Below are positions 41,613 to 51,156 of a stretch of DNA of 64,000 bases, piece after piece. The notes below the pieces were generated by a model, which had not been told where the DNA came from, did no database searches, and worked only from the letters and a program-made list of their open reading frames with translations. The stretch comes from Methyloversatilis universalis EHg5 (GTDB lineage: Bacteria; Pseudomonadota; Gammaproteobacteria; Burkholderiales; Rhodocyclaceae). The position numbers were made by a program, and so were the translations under genes. Position 1 is the first letter of the stretch. Every line of letters starts with the position of its first letter. The stretch is taken from positions 1,189,661 to 1,253,660 of the forward strand of contig NZ_KB900539.1 in NCBI RefSeq assembly GCF_000378945.1, given 5' to 3'.

Positions 41613-42269
41613 TCAGCCGTTTGCGCCCGGTTCGGCCACGTAGATCTCTACGCGGCGGTTCTGTGCCCGGCCGCTTTCGTTGGCATTGCTGGCCACCGGT
41701 TCGTGCGCGCCGCGGCCATCGATCGCGACGCGATTCGCCGCGACGCCGCGATTCACCAGATAGGCCCGGGTGCTGGCGGCGCGATTGACCGACAGCGGAT
41801 CGTTCACCGCGTCGCTGCCGGTGTTGTCGGTGTGGCCGACGATGCGCACCGAAGTGGCCGGGTTGGCGTTCAGCGTCTGTGCGAAGCGGTCGAGCACCGG
41901 ACGCAGTTCGGGCCGGATGTCGGCGCGACCCACGTCGAAGGACACGTCGCTCGGAATGTCCAGCTTGAGCTGGTTGTCGGCCGTCTTCACGACGCCGACG
42001 CCGGTGCCGGCGGTGGCCTGTTCCATCGCACGCTTCTGTTCTTCCATGCGCTGCGACCAGATGTAGGTGCCGATGCCGCCGACCGCGGCGCCGAGCAGAG
42101 CGCCGCCACGGGTGGCGCCGCCGCTCTTGCCGACCGCGCTGCCCAGTGCGGCGCCGGCCACCGCGCCGGCGCCGGTACCGATGGCGGTGCGCTGCTGTGT
42201 TTCGCTCATATTGGCGCAGCCGGTGGCGACGAAGGCTGCGACGGTCAGGGTGACGAAGGTTCTTTTCAT
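41613..42269 (-). CDS. OmpA-family lipoprotein with glycine-zipper (YiaD-like)
   Basis: A 218-residue envelope protein. MKRTFVTLTVAAFVATGCAN is a lipoprotein signal with lipobox ATGC. A glycine-zipper stretch (GTGAGAVAGAALGSAVGKSG) follows. The C-terminal 110 residues are an OmpA-type peptidoglycan-binding domain: FDVGRADIRPELRPVLDRFA, VGHTDNTGSDAVNDPLSVNR and GRGAHEPVASN...QNRRVEIYV. It resembles YiaD, anchoring the outer membrane to the wall. The ATG at 42269 follows GGAG. Confidence 0.9.
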   Translation of the reverse strand: MKRTFVTLTVAAFVATGCANMSETQQRTAIGTGAGAVAGAALGSAVGKSGGATRGGALLGAAVGGIGTYIWSQRMEEQKRAMEQATAGTGVGVVKTADNQLKLDIPSDVSFDVGRADIRPELRPVLDRFAQTLNANPATSVRIVGHTDNTGSDAVNDPLSVNRAASTRAYLVNRGVAANRVAIDGRGAHEPVASNANESGRAQNRRVEIYVAEPGANG

Positions 42270-42402
42270 GATGCGGATCTCCATGCGACCGGTGTAAGGC
42301 GATGAGTCCAGTGTCGTCGATGCGCGTCCGTCGTCCTGTCGGCGTGCGCGCAGGGGCGCTGTGAGCATCCGCCGACAAGGTGCGCGGGGCTGCGCTCTGC
42401 GA

Positions 42403-42422
42403 TACTGTATGGCCATACAGTC
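42403..42422. promoter_or_regulatory. LexA (SOS) box upstream of helicase gene
   Basis: TACTGTATGGCCATACAGT contains a perfect 18-bp palindrome and the CTGT-N8-ACAG core of the gammaproteobacterial and betaproteobacterial LexA operator. It is centred 31 bp before the helicase start codon, where it would overlap the promoter. SOS induction of the helicase is the natural reading; binding is not shown. Confidence 0.8.
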
Positions 42423-42443
42423 CATGAACGAAAGCAGCGTGCC

Positions 42444-44522
42444 GTGCCCACTCCAGCCGATCAGCCTGACTACCTGTCCACCCTGAACGACGCGCAGCGC
42501 GCGGCCGTGCTGGCCGGCGCCGCGCCCGGTGACAGCGACGGCCCGCTGCTGGTGATCGCTGGTGCCGGCACCGGCAAGACCAGCACGCTGGCGCACCGGG
42601 TGGCGCATCTGCTGATGCAGGGCGTGGCGCCGGACGCGCTGCTGCTGCTGACCTTTTCACGCCGTGCGGCCGAAGAGATGACGCGCCGGGTGCAGCGCAT
42701 CGTCGCCGCGGCCTCCCCGCGTCTGGCGCCGATCGCCGCCGCCGGCATACCGTGGTCCGGCACCTTCCACGGTGTCGGTGCGCGCCTGCTGCGCGACTAC
42801 GCCGGCAGCATCGGTCTGGATCCGGCCTTCACCATCCACGACCGCGAGGATTCGGCCGACCTGCTGAATCTGGTGCGGCACGAACAGGGCCTGTCGACGA
42901 AGGCGAAGCGCTTTCCGCTGAAGGGCACCTGCCTCTCCATCTACTCGGCGGTGGTGAATACCTGCAGCCCGCTGGACGAAGTGCTGCGCACCACCTTTCC
43001 TTGGTGCGCCGAATGGGAAGCCGAGCTGAAGGCGCTGTTCCGCGGCTATGTCGAGGCCAAGCAGGCGCAGCAGGTGCTCGATTACGACGATCTGCTGCTG
43101 TACTGGTCGCAGATGGTGAGCGAGCCGCTGATCGCCGGCGAACTGTCGGCCCGCTTCCGTCACGTGCTGGTCGACGAGTACCAGGACACCAACCGTCTGC
43201 AGGCGTCCATCCTGCGGGCGATCAAGCCGGACGGTCGCGGACTGACCGTGGTCGGCGACGACGCGCAATCGATCTACAGCTTCCGCGGCGCCACCGTGCG
43301 CAACATTCTCGACTTTCCGATGCAGTTCGACCCACCGGCGCGACGCATCACGCTGGAACAGAACTACCGCTCCATTCCGCCGCTGCTCGAAGCCGCCAAC
43401 GCGGTGATCGCGGAAGCGGGCGAGGGCTTCGACAAGCGGCTGTGGAGTGCCCGCACCGGTGGCCAGAAGCCGCTGCTGGTGAGCGTGCGCGACGAAGCCG
43501 ATCAGGCGGCCTTCGTGGTCGAACAGGTGCTCGAGCGCCGCGAGTCCGGGCTCAAGCTGAAAAGCCAGGCGGTGCTGTTCCGCACCGCCAGCCACAGCAT
43601 CCGGCTGGAAGTGGAACTGACCCGGCGGAACATTCCGTTCGTGAAGTACGGTGGCCTGAAATTCCTGGAGGCGGCGCACGTGAAGGATGTGCTGTCGCTG
43701 TTGCGCTGGGCGCAGAACCTGCGCGACCGCGTGTCCGGCTTCCGTGCCATCCAGCTGCTGGCCGGCATCGGCCCGAAAGGTGCGGCGCGCATTCTCGACA
43801 ACCTTGATGCGGCGCCACCGGGTGTGGCACTGCTGGCCGAGCAGCCGGTGGCCGAAGGCGTGCGCACCGCCTGGGTGGCGTTCGCGTCGTTGATCGAGGC
43901 CGCGGGTGCTTCGAACGGGGCCTGGCCGGGCAGCGGTGAAGCGCTGATGCAGTGGTACGAAACGCAGATGGACAGGCTGTACGAGGACGCGCTGGTGCGT
44001 GCGGCCGACGTGCGCCAGCTCGCGCTGCTGGCCGCCACCTATCCGAGCCGCGAGCGCTTCCTCAGCGAACTGACGCTGGACCCGCCGGAAGTGACCAGCG
44101 ATGCGCCGGGCAAGCCGCTGCTCGATGAGGACTATCTCATCCTGTCCACCATTCACTCGGCCAAGGGGCGCGAGTGGCCCGCGGTGTCGGTGCTCAACGT
44201 GGTCGACGGCGGCATACCGTCGGAAATGTCGACCGGCAGTCAGGCAGAGATCGACGAGGAACGACGGCTGCTCTATGTCGCGATGACCCGTGCCAAGGAC
44301 CAGCTCGAACTGCTGGTGCCGCAGCGTTTCCATCTCACCGCGCAGTCGCCGGTCGGTGACCGCCACGTCTACGCCGGTCGCACGCGCTTCATTCCCAACC
44401 GTCTGCTCGTGCAGTTCGAGCAGCGCAGCTGGCCGCGTGTCGATGCCGACGACGTGAAGCCGATGTCGGTTGCCGACGCACGTATCGACATCGCTGCGCG
44501 CATGCGTGCGATGTGGGGTTAG
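42444..44522 (+). CDS. UvrD/Rep-type ATP-dependent DNA helicase (SF1A)
   Basis: A 692-residue superfamily 1A helicase. LNDAQRAAVLAG is the Q motif, VIAGAGTGKTSTLAHRV motif I, LLLTFSRRAAEEMTRRV motif Ia, VLVDEYQDTN motif II, GDDAQSIYSFRGA motif III, LEQNYRS motif IV, STIHSAKGREW motif V and YVAMTRAKDQL motif VI. It unwinds DNA 3' to 5' in repair or replication restart. The start is GTG at 42444. A LexA box lies 22-41 bp upstream, so it is probably part of the SOS response. It is shorter in the 2B region than E. coli UvrD (720), so the exact subgroup is not assigned. Confidence 0.9.
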   Translation: MPTPADQPDYLSTLNDAQRAAVLAGAAPGDSDGPLLVIAGAGTGKTSTLAHRVAHLLMQGVAPDALLLLTFSRRAAEEMTRRVQRIVAAASPRLAPIAAAGIPWSGTFHGVGARLLRDYAGSIGLDPAFTIHDREDSADLLNLVRHEQGLSTKAKRFPLKGTCLSIYSAVVNTCSPLDEVLRTTFPWCAEWEAELKALFRGYVEAKQAQQVLDYDDLLLYWSQMVSEPLIAGELSARFRHVLVDEYQDTNRLQASILRAIKPDGRGLTVVGDDAQSIYSFRGATVRNILDFPMQFDPPARRITLEQNYRSIPPLLEAANAVIAEAGEGFDKRLWSARTGGQKPLLVSVRDEADQAAFVVEQVLERRESGLKLKSQAVLFRTASHSIRLEVELTRRNIPFVKYGGLKFLEAAHVKDVLSLLRWAQNLRDRVSGFRAIQLLAGIGPKGAARILDNLDAAPPGVALLAEQPVAEGVRTAWVAFASLIEAAGASNGAWPGSGEALMQWYETQMDRLYEDALVRAADVRQLALLAATYPSRERFLSELTLDPPEVTSDAPGKPLLDEDYLILSTIHSAKGREWPAVSVLNVVDGGIPSEMSTGSQAEIDEERRLLYVAMTRAKDQLELLVPQRFHLTAQSPVGDRHVYAGRTRFIPNRLLVQFEQRSWPRVDADDVKPMSVADARIDIAARMRAMWG

Positions 44523-45408
44523 CGGTCGCACGCGGTGCGCTGCAGCACACACTGCATCTAGTAGCCGACAGGCCTGTCACACACTACGGGTGAGGTTTCG
44601 CTGCATCGTTGTGTGCGTCTCCGCAACACCGCGTCCGATCTGTCCGGACAGCCTCCTTCTTCGCGCGGATTTTTTTGTGTGCCCCGCAAAGCCTTTGCCT
44701 GAAAGGCTTTGCGGGGCGCGCATAAAAACGCGTGTGGAAATTTTCATTCGCGACGAATGATGCGAAGCGCGCGCGGACGCGAAATAAATCTGGACTTTTG
44801 TGTGGTTTGTTGCTTTAACGGCTCATGGTTGTGCAATACTTTCGGCCCATGAATCAGTCCGTTGCGACGCCCTCTTCAAGCCGCACATCTGCAGCCGGTT
44901 TTCACGGCGCCTCGGAAATTCTTTCCCCTGAAAAAACGCTCCCGCATCGCCTGCTGCGCGCCCGCGCATCCGACATGGCGACGGTCGATACGCGTTCAGG
45001 CATCACCCTTGTCGACTTTCTCGCATCGCCTGCGGCCCTTTCCCGCGCGGCGATGTGTCTGCCTTTCCCGCACCCGCGCGCTCGATCGACGCTGCATGCG
45101 TCCTGTGGTCGACGTGTGTTCCTCAGAGACGGATGTCACGGCGTGGCGCGGGTGAGTCTTCATTAGTTCGGTTGTGAGTCGTAACCATCCACCGATGGTT
45201 CACGCGTATGGATCCGGCATCCGGGCAGCGAGCGTTGCCCGTGTGCCGTTCGGGTCGTTGACCCGGAGGCGTGAGTGGCTGCAGGTCAGGCCCTCGCGTC
45301 GTGAGGTGTTCCTGACCGGGCGCACGTCGTGCGTCGTCTCGAACAGACCTTCCGCCACCGGAGGGGCTGAGGTGCTGTCCAATCCTGTTATCCGTGAGGA
45401 GAGAAGTC
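44523..45408. other. Long intergenic region with a 16-bp hairpin
   Basis: About 890 bp between the helicase and the histone H1-like gene hold no convincing protein gene; short open frames (e.g. 44825-45166) lack family similarity. A perfect hairpin sits at 44681-44717. AT-richer DNA at 44740-44860 could contain the promoter of the H1-like gene, giving it a leader of several hundred bases. A small RNA in this region is possible but not supported beyond the hairpin. Confidence 0.5.
44681..44717. terminator. Perfect 16-bp inverted repeat
   Basis: GCCCCGCAAAGCCTTT-GCCTG-AAAGGCTTTGCGGGGC. It is about 160 bp after the helicase stop. Neither strand has a proper U-run after it, so classical termination is doubtful; a processed RNA end or attenuation of a long transcript is possible. 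Confidence 0.45.
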
Positions 45409-46251
45409 ATGGCTGAAGCTGAAGCGAAGAAGGGGGCGAAGAAGGCGAGTGCCCCGGCAAAACCTGCTGCAAAGAAAGCTGACGTGAAGAAGGCTGCACC
45501 GGCCAAGGCCGCTGCTGCCAAGCCGGCGGCGAAGAAGGCTGCTGCGCCGGCGAAGGCTGCTGCGAAGCCGGCGGCGAAGAAGGCTGCACCGGCGAAGGTT
45601 GCTGCGAAGCCGGCGGCGAAGAAGGCTGCACCGGCAAAGGCTGCTGCGAAGCCGGTGGCGAAGAAGGCTGCACCGGCGAAGGCTGCTGCGAAGCCGGCGG
45701 CGAAGAAGGCTGCACCGGCGAAGGCCGCTGCCAAGCCGGCGGCAAAGAAGGCTGCGCCGGCGAAGGCCGCTGCCAAGCCGGCTGCGAAGCCTGCCGCGAA
45801 GAAGGCCGCTCCGGCGAAGGCCGCTGCCGCCAAGCCGGCGGCGAAGAAGGCTGCACCGGCGAAGGCTGCTGCCAAGCCGGCTGCAAAGCCTGCCGCGAAG
45901 AAGGCCGCTCCGGCGAAGGCCGCTGCCGCCAAGCCGGCCGCGAAACCTGCCGCGAAGAAGGCTGCACCGGCGAAAGCTGCACCGGCGAAGGCCGCTGCCA
46001 AGCCGGCTGCGAAGCCCGCAGCGAAGAAGGCTGCGCCGGCCAAGGCTGCTGCCAAGAAGGTCGCTGCACCTGCTGCAACCAAGGCTGTCGCGAAGGCGGC
46101 GGAAGCTGCTGCACCGGCTGCGACCAAGGCTGCCGAAGCACCGGCCGCACCGGCTGCTGCCACGCCGTCGACCGCCGCTACGCCGGGCATCAAGTCGTCG
46201 CTGAATCCGGCTGCTGCATGGCCGTTCCCGACCGGCTCGCGCCCGTCCTGA
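45409..46251 (+). CDS. Histone H1-like Ala/Lys/Pro-rich DNA-binding protein
   Basis: A 280-residue, extremely biased protein built from repeats of the type [13 protein letters not shown], with variants carrying an extra Ala or [10 protein letters not shown]. It looks like eukaryotic histone H1 tails and bacterial AlgP/HctB-like proteins, which bind DNA without sequence specificity and affect compaction and expression. The first 20 residues ([20 protein letters not shown]) and the last 45, ending [21 protein letters not shown], are less repetitive; the latter is a conserved-looking tail. GAGGAGAGAAG precedes the ATG at 45409. A strong terminator follows. Repeat number is likely unstable between strains. 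Confidence 0.88.
   Translation: MAEAEAKKGAKKASAPAKPAAKKADVKKAAPAKAAAAKPAAKKAAAPAKAAAKPAAKKAAPAKVAAKPAAKKAAPAKAAAKPVAKKAAPAKAAAKPAAKKAAPAKAAAKPAAKKAAPAKAAAKPAAKPAAKKAAPAKAAAAKPAAKKAAPAKAAAKPAAKPAAKKAAPAKAAAAKPAAKPAAKKAAPAKAAPAKAAAKPAAKPAAKKAAPAKAAAKKVAAPAATKAVAKAAEAAAPAATKAAEAPAAPAAATPSTAATPGIKSSLNPAAAWPFPTGSRPS
45480..46070 (+). repeat. Tandem coding repeats of the H1-like gene
   Basis: Imperfect repeats, mostly 36-51 bp long, each a form of GCTGC(A/G)CCGGCGAAGGC followed by GCTGCGAAGCCGGCGGCGAA-type sequence, in frame throughout. The array covers most of the gene and should be prone to slippage and recombination. Confidence 0.85.
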
Positions 46252-46274
46252 TCGCGCACTCCGCGTCATCGAAA

Positions 46275-46311
46275 GCGGCATGGGGCCCGTTGTTCCCATG
46301 CCGCTTTTTTT
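46275..46311 (+). terminator. Strong intrinsic terminator of the H1-like gene
   Basis: GCGGCATGGG-N10-CCCATGCCGC followed by seven T, beginning 24 bp after the stop codon. Confidence 0.92.
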
Positions 46312-46662
46312 ACGCCTGGCTCGTTCTTAGCGACCTCATGACGACGCTCTGTTACGAAGCTTTACTTGACCTGTTCCTTGCAAATCAGGAAGATGCGCGC
46401 GTCGTTGCTTGATCGCCCCTCCGGCCGACGCTGCTGAACGCGTCGCCACCTGAAGTCCTCGCATGATCCGGATGACCGAGCGTTGTCCTGATGTTCAATC
46501 CGTTCCAGTCGCCACGCGGCGATCTGCGAACACCGCGATTCAAGCTTTTTCCGTACGTCTCGCCACGGTTGCGAGGCACGGCAACAACCCGTAGCACGGG
46601 TTCCTCAGGCGTAACTTCACGTCGCTCACGCGGCGGGATGGAGCGCGCGAAAGGAGTGCTGA
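46312..46662. other. Intergenic region without recognised feature
   Basis: The 350 bp between the H1 terminator and the lytic transglycosylase gene hold no supported gene. GAAAGGAG just before 46663 is the ribosome-binding site of the next gene. Confidence 0.5.
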
Positions 46663-47376
46663 ATGAACAAGTTCCTGTCCGTCCTGAAGGGCGCCGCGGC
46701 CGTCGTGCTGCATTTTGCGCACGGTGGTCTGCTCGCTGTCGGCCTCATGGTCAGCGCCTTCGTGGTGTTGCGTGTGGCCGAAGCCGGCCTGACGCCGCGC
46801 ATGCTGCCCTCGCTGCCGGAGTTCTCTCTGCTGGGTGCGGTCAGCACGCCAGCAGCCGACGGCGCCGACGAAGTGCAACCGGTGTCCGCTTCAACGGCCA
46901 CGACGCTGAGTTCGCTGCAGAAGAACGTGGCCGATCACGTGTCGCGCCGCCATCGCGTGGCCAAAGTCGCGGTCGAGCAGTACGTCACCGACATCTATGC
47001 AGCGGCCAATCGCTACAAGATCGATCCGCTGCTGATGGTCGCGCTGATTTCGGTCGAGTCCGCCTTCAACCCGACCGCCGAGAGTGCCTGGGGCGCGCAG
47101 GGTCTGACCCAGGTCATTCCGAAATACCATCCGGAAAAGCTGGCGCAGTTCGGCCCTGAAGCGACGCTGCTGGATCCCACGACCAGCATTTTCGTCGGCG
47201 CCCAGGTGCTGCGCGAATACATCCGCGCCACCGGTTCGGTCGAAGGCGGTCTGCAGCGCTATGTCGGCTCGATCGAGGATCCGGACCAGATCTATTCCAA
47301 CAAGGTGATGGCCGAATACCGTCGCCTCGCCGCGGTGTTCGGACCGCGCACCCAGACCGCTTCCGTCGCGTTCTGA
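46663..47376 (+). CDS. Lytic transglycosylase (SLT domain)
   Basis: A 237-residue envelope protein. A hydrophobic helix at about 15-40 is a membrane anchor or uncleaved signal. The SLT domain from about 105 contains ANRYKIDPLLMVALISVES with the catalytic Glu near 132, AESAWGAQGLTQVIPK and LREYIRATGSVEGGLQRYVG. It cleaves peptidoglycan to anhydromuropeptides during wall growth or insertion of machines. AAAGGAG precedes the ATG. It stands alone between two intergenic regions. Confidence 0.9.
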   Translation: MNKFLSVLKGAAAVVLHFAHGGLLAVGLMVSAFVVLRVAEAGLTPRMLPSLPEFSLLGAVSTPAADGADEVQPVSASTATTLSSLQKNVADHVSRRHRVAKVAVEQYVTDIYAAANRYKIDPLLMVALISVESAFNPTAESAWGAQGLTQVIPKYHPEKLAQFGPEATLLDPTTSIFVGAQVLREYIRATGSVEGGLQRYVGSIEDPDQIYSNKVMAEYRRLAAVFGPRTQTASVAF

Positions 47377-47550
47377 AGGCCTTCCGGCGCCTGGCCGGAT
47401 GCGGAACTCGCGTGTCCGACGGTTAACCACAGCCCGTTCGACGCGCCAAACGGCTAAAATCTCCGGTTTTCGCACTGCATCATGCCTCGCCCATCAGGCG
47501 CGGCATCGGGTGCAGGGTGATGCCACTCGACCGGAGGAGTTGCTGTTCAT

Positions 47551-49824
47551 ATGGACGAGCACTTTCGCAACGCTGCACTCGATTACCACCGCAAGCCCAC
47601 CCCGGGCAAGATTTCCGTCGTTCCCACCAAGGCCCTGACCAACCAGCAGGACCTCTCCCTGGCCTACTCGCCCGGCGTTGCCGCCGCGTGCGAGGAAATC
47701 GTGGCCGATCCGCTCCAGGTCAGCCAGATGACCGCCCGCGGCAACCTGATCGGTGTCGTCACCAACGGCACCGCGGTGCTCGGCCTTGGTCCGATCGGAC
47801 CGCTGGCCGCCAAGCCGGTCATGGAAGGCAAGGGCGTGCTGTTCAAGAAGTTCGCGAACATCGATGTGTTCGACATCGAACTGGACGAGCGCGACCCGGA
47901 CAAGCTGGTCGACATCATCGCGGCGATGGAGCCCACCTTCGGTGGCATCAACCTCGAGGACATCAAGGCGCCCGAGTGTTTCTACATCGAGCGCAAGCTG
48001 CGCGAGCGGATGAAGATTCCGGTCTTCCACGACGACCAGCACGGCACCGCCATCGTGGTCGGTGCCGCGGTGCTCAATGGTCTGAAGGCGGTCGGCAAGG
48101 ACATCAAGCAGGTGAAGCTGGTCACGTCGGGTGCCGGTGCCGCTGCGCTCGCCTGTCTGGATCTGCTGGTGCTGCTCGGCATGCCGATCGAGAACATCTG
48201 GGTGACCGACATCAAGGGCGTGGTGTACCAGGGCCGGGTCGAGGAGATGGATCCGCTCAAGGCGCGCTACGCCAAGGTCACGGATGCCCGCAAGCTGGCT
48301 GACGTGATCGGCGATGCCGACGTGTTCCTCGGCCTGTCGGCCGGCGGCGTGCTGAAGCAGGACATGGTGAAGCAGATGGCGCCGCGTCCGCTCATTCTGG
48401 CGCTGGCCAACCCGAATCCGGAAATCATGCCGGACGAGGTGAAGGCGGTGCGCGACGACGCGGTGATCGCGACCGGCCGTTCGGACTATCCGAACCAGGT
48501 CAACAACGTGCTGTGCTTCCCCTTCATCTTCCGCGGTGCGCTCGATGTTGGCGCGACCACGATCACTGAAGAGATGAAGCTCGCGTCGGTGCGTGCCATC
48601 GCCGAACTGGCCCAGGTCGAACAGAGCGAAATCGTGCGCGCCGCCTATGGCGAGCAGCCGATGTCCTTCGGCCCGGAGTATCTGATTCCCAAACCCTTCG
48701 ATCCGCGCCTGATCACCAAGATCGCGCCGGCGGTGGCGAAGGCGGCCATGGATTCGGGTGTCGCCACGCGTCCGATCGAGGACTTCGAGGCCTACCACCA
48801 GCAGCTGAACAATCTGGTCTGGATTTCCGGTCTGGTGATGAAGCCGGTGTTCGCCGAAGCCAAGCGCAATCCGAAGCGCATCATCTATGCCGAAGGCGAG
48901 GATGAGCGCGTGCTGAGCGCGGTGCGCAACGTGGTCGACGAAGGTCTGGCCCGTCCGATACTGGTCGGCCGCCGCGAAGTGGTGCTGGGCCGCATTGAGA
49001 AGCTGGGCCTGCGCCTGCGCCAGGACATCGATTTCGAACTGGTGACGCCGGAGAACGATCCGCGCTACAAGGAGCTGTGGACCACCTACCACGCACTGAC
49101 CGAGCGCAAGGGCATTTCGGTCGACTACGCGAAGATGGAAGCGCGCCGCCGCACCACGCTGATCGGTGCGCTGCTGGTGCGTCTGGGCTACGCCGACGGC
49201 CTGATCTGCGGCACCTTCGGCAACTTTGCGCGCCACCTGCATTTCGTGCGCAACGTGCTCGGCCTGAAGGACGGTCTCAGCAATTTCTACGCGATGAATC
49301 TGCTGAACCTGCCGGGTCGTACCGTCATGCTGTGCGATACCTACGTCAATTACGACCCGACCGCGGAACAGCTGGTCGAAATGACCGTGCTGGCCGCCGA
49401 GGAAGCACGCCGTTTCGGCATCCAGCCGAAGATCGCGCTGCTGTCGCACTCCAATTTCGGCTCCGAGAACACCGCCACCGCGGAAAAGATGCGGCGTGCG
49501 CTGGGCATGCTGCACGCCGGGCACCCGGATCTCGAGGTCGAAGGCGAAATGCACGGCGATGCGGCGCTGGATACCGACATCCGCAACCGCATCTTCCCGA
49601 ACTCGCGTCTGAAGGATGAAGCCAATCTGCTCATCTTTCCGACGCTGGATGCGGCCAACATTTCCTACAATCTGCTGAAAACCGCCGCGGGCGAGGGCAT
49701 GACCATCGGCCCCATCCTGCTCGGCGCGAAACAGCCGGTGCACATCCTGACGCCGACGGCGACGGTGAGGCGCATCGTGAACATGACCGCACTGACCGTG
49801 GTCGAGGCCAGCCACAACCGCTGA
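47551..49824 (+). CDS. maeB: NADP-dependent malic enzyme with phosphotransacetylase-like domain
   Basis: A 757-residue MaeB. Residues 1-425 are malic enzyme: [23 protein letters not shown]-like [13 protein letters not shown], and [13 protein letters not shown] with metal ligands. [16 protein letters not shown] is the NADP-binding loop, and LANPNPEI is also present. Residues 430-757 are a phosphotransacetylase-like regulatory domain ([28 protein letters not shown]). It decarboxylates malate to pyruvate while making NADPH; in related enzymes the C-terminal domain is allosteric and not catalytic. A GGAGGAG lies rather far (about 14 bp) upstream of the ATG at 47551. Confidence 0.95.
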   Translation: MDEHFRNAALDYHRKPTPGKISVVPTKALTNQQDLSLAYSPGVAAACEEIVADPLQVSQMTARGNLIGVVTNGTAVLGLGPIGPLAAKPVMEGKGVLFKKFANIDVFDIELDERDPDKLVDIIAAMEPTFGGINLEDIKAPECFYIERKLRERMKIPVFHDDQHGTAIVVGAAVLNGLKAVGKDIKQVKLVTSGAGAAALACLDLLVLLGMPIENIWVTDIKGVVYQGRVEEMDPLKARYAKVTDARKLADVIGDADVFLGLSAGGVLKQDMVKQMAPRPLILALANPNPEIMPDEVKAVRDDAVIATGRSDYPNQVNNVLCFPFIFRGALDVGATTITEEMKLASVRAIAELAQVEQSEIVRAAYGEQPMSFGPEYLIPKPFDPRLITKIAPAVAKAAMDSGVATRPIEDFEAYHQQLNNLVWISGLVMKPVFAEAKRNPKRIIYAEGEDERVLSAVRNVVDEGLARPILVGRREVVLGRIEKLGLRLRQDIDFELVTPENDPRYKELWTTYHALTERKGISVDYAKMEARRRTTLIGALLVRLGYADGLICGTFGNFARHLHFVRNVLGLKDGLSNFYAMNLLNLPGRTVMLCDTYVNYDPTAEQLVEMTVLAAEEARRFGIQPKIALLSHSNFGSENTATAEKMRRALGMLHAGHPDLEVEGEMHGDAALDTDIRNRIFPNSRLKDEANLLIFPTLDAANISYNLLKTAAGEGMTIGPILLGAKQPVHILTPTATVRRIVNMTALTVVEASHNR

Positions 49825-49847
49825 CCCCGGGCACCGCAGTGCGCTTC

Positions 49848-49869
49848 CGGGCAGCCATTTGGCTGCCCG
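49848..49869 (+). terminator. Hairpin after maeB
   Basis: CGGGCAGCC-ATTT-GGCTGCCCG, a perfect 9-bp stem 24 bp after maeB. No T-run follows, and the next gene starts 18 bp later, so partial termination or mRNA processing is more likely than a full stop. Confidence 0.5.
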
Positions 49870-49887
49870 CACAGGGGAGGGCGCGGC

Positions 49888-51054
49888 GTGCAGCGAGGCA
49901 GGACAGCGCTGGTGTTGTCGGGGGGCGGCGCGCGCGCCGCCTATCAGGTCGGCGTGCTGGCCGCGGTGCGCGAACTGCTGCCTGACCCGCGCATCAATCC
50001 CTTTCCCATCCTGTGCGGCACCTCGGCCGGTGCGATCAACGCGGCCGCGCTGGGCGTCTACAGCGAGGACTTCGGCGACGCGGTCGATAACCTGCTGCAC
50101 ATCTGGCGCAATTTCGAGGCCGGCCAGGTGTATCGCGCCGATCCCTGGGGCATCGGCAAGACCGGCGCCCGCTGGCTGATGGCGCTGATGCTGGGCTGGG
50201 CGGTTGAGCGCTATCCGAAATCACTGCTCGACAACACGCCGCTGCGCGAACTGCTGTCTGACAAGCTCGACTTCTCACGCATAGACCGCGCGATACGGCG
50301 CGGTGCGCTGTACGCACTGTCGATCACCGCTTCCGGCTACACCTCTGGCGACAGCGTGGCTTTCTTCGAGGGCGGGGAGGGGATGGAGCCGTGGAAGCGC
50401 ATGCAGCGTGCCTCCACACGTACCCCGCTCAAGGTCGAACACCTGCTGGCCAGCAGCGCGCTGCCCTTCATCTTTCCGGCGGTCAAGCTCAACCGCGAGT
50501 ACTTCGGCGACGGTTCGATGCGCCAGCTTGCACCGATGAGTCCGGCGGTGCATCTGGGCGCCGAGCGCATTTTCATCGTCGGCGTGGGGCGCATGAGCGA
50601 ACACGACACCCGCCGCCGCGGCGATGGTTACCCCTCGCTGGCCCAGGTGGCCGGCCACGCGCTGGCCAGCATCTTCCTCGACCAGCTCATGATCGACATC
50701 GAGCAGCTGCAGCGGGTGAACGACATTCTGGGACGGGTGCCGCCGCAGGTGATGGAACAGATGGGTCTGCCGCTGCGGCCGATCGAAACCCTGGTCATCG
50801 CGCCGTCGGAACGGCTGGACGATATCGCTGCCCGGCATGTCGATGCATTGCCTATCGGGGTGCGTACGCTGCTGGGCGGCATCGGCGGTACCCGGCGTGC
50901 GGGCGGCGGACTGGCCAGTTACCTGCTGTTCGAGAAGCCTTTCACCCGGGCGCTGATCGACCTCGGTTATCGCGACACCATGGCGCGTGCCGACGATGTG
51001 TGTGCCTTCCTGGGCGTGGAAAGTGGACCGGTGGCGACTGCGTCACGATCGTGA
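49888..51054 (+). CDS. Patatin-like phospholipase
   Basis: A 388-residue patatin. ALVLSGGGARAAYQVGVL is the oxyanion loop (GGGxR/K), CGTSAGAINAAALG has the GxSxG nucleophile Ser near 47, and YFGDGSMRQLAPMSPA supplies the DG of the Ser-Asp dyad. It hydrolyses phospholipid or neutral-lipid esters. The start is GTG at 49888 after GGGGAGGG. The protein has no signal peptide and is longer than minimal patatins, with a C-terminal DUF3336-unlike extension after residue 320. Confidence 0.88.
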   Translation: MQRGRTALVLSGGGARAAYQVGVLAAVRELLPDPRINPFPILCGTSAGAINAAALGVYSEDFGDAVDNLLHIWRNFEAGQVYRADPWGIGKTGARWLMALMLGWAVERYPKSLLDNTPLRELLSDKLDFSRIDRAIRRGALYALSITASGYTSGDSVAFFEGGEGMEPWKRMQRASTRTPLKVEHLLASSALPFIFPAVKLNREYFGDGSMRQLAPMSPAVHLGAERIFIVGVGRMSEHDTRRRGDGYPSLAQVAGHALASIFLDQLMIDIEQLQRVNDILGRVPPQVMEQMGLPLRPIETLVIAPSERLDDIAARHVDALPIGVRTLLGGIGGTRRAGGGLASYLLFEKPFTRALIDLGYRDTMARADDVCAFLGVESGPVATASRS

Positions 51055-51156
51055 ACCCAGGCTAAGAATGCTTTCCAGGCTCTTATTTTCGTTTGATAAA
51101 TTGATGTCAGAAGGTAAACTCCGACCTCGATCTATACGCCAGCAGGGGTCAAACGC

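Noticed and set aside
44825-45166. 113-codon open frame in the long spacer before the H1-like gene
   Set aside because: No RBS, no similarity, and Arg/Ser-rich composition typical of out-of-frame GC-rich DNA.
45480-46070. Regular repeats considered as a CRISPR-like array
   Set aside because: Repeats are direct, coding and adjacent with no unique spacers, and no cas genes are present.
45407-46299. Long antisense frames over the H1-like gene encoding Ala/Phe- or Ser/Arg-rich repeats
   Set aside because: They are the reverse reading of the coding repeats. The plus-strand gene has an RBS, start, terminator and family match.
47494-50100. An 868-codon open frame antisense to maeB
   Set aside because: Same high-GC shadow effect; no recognisable protein features, while maeB on the plus strand is complete.
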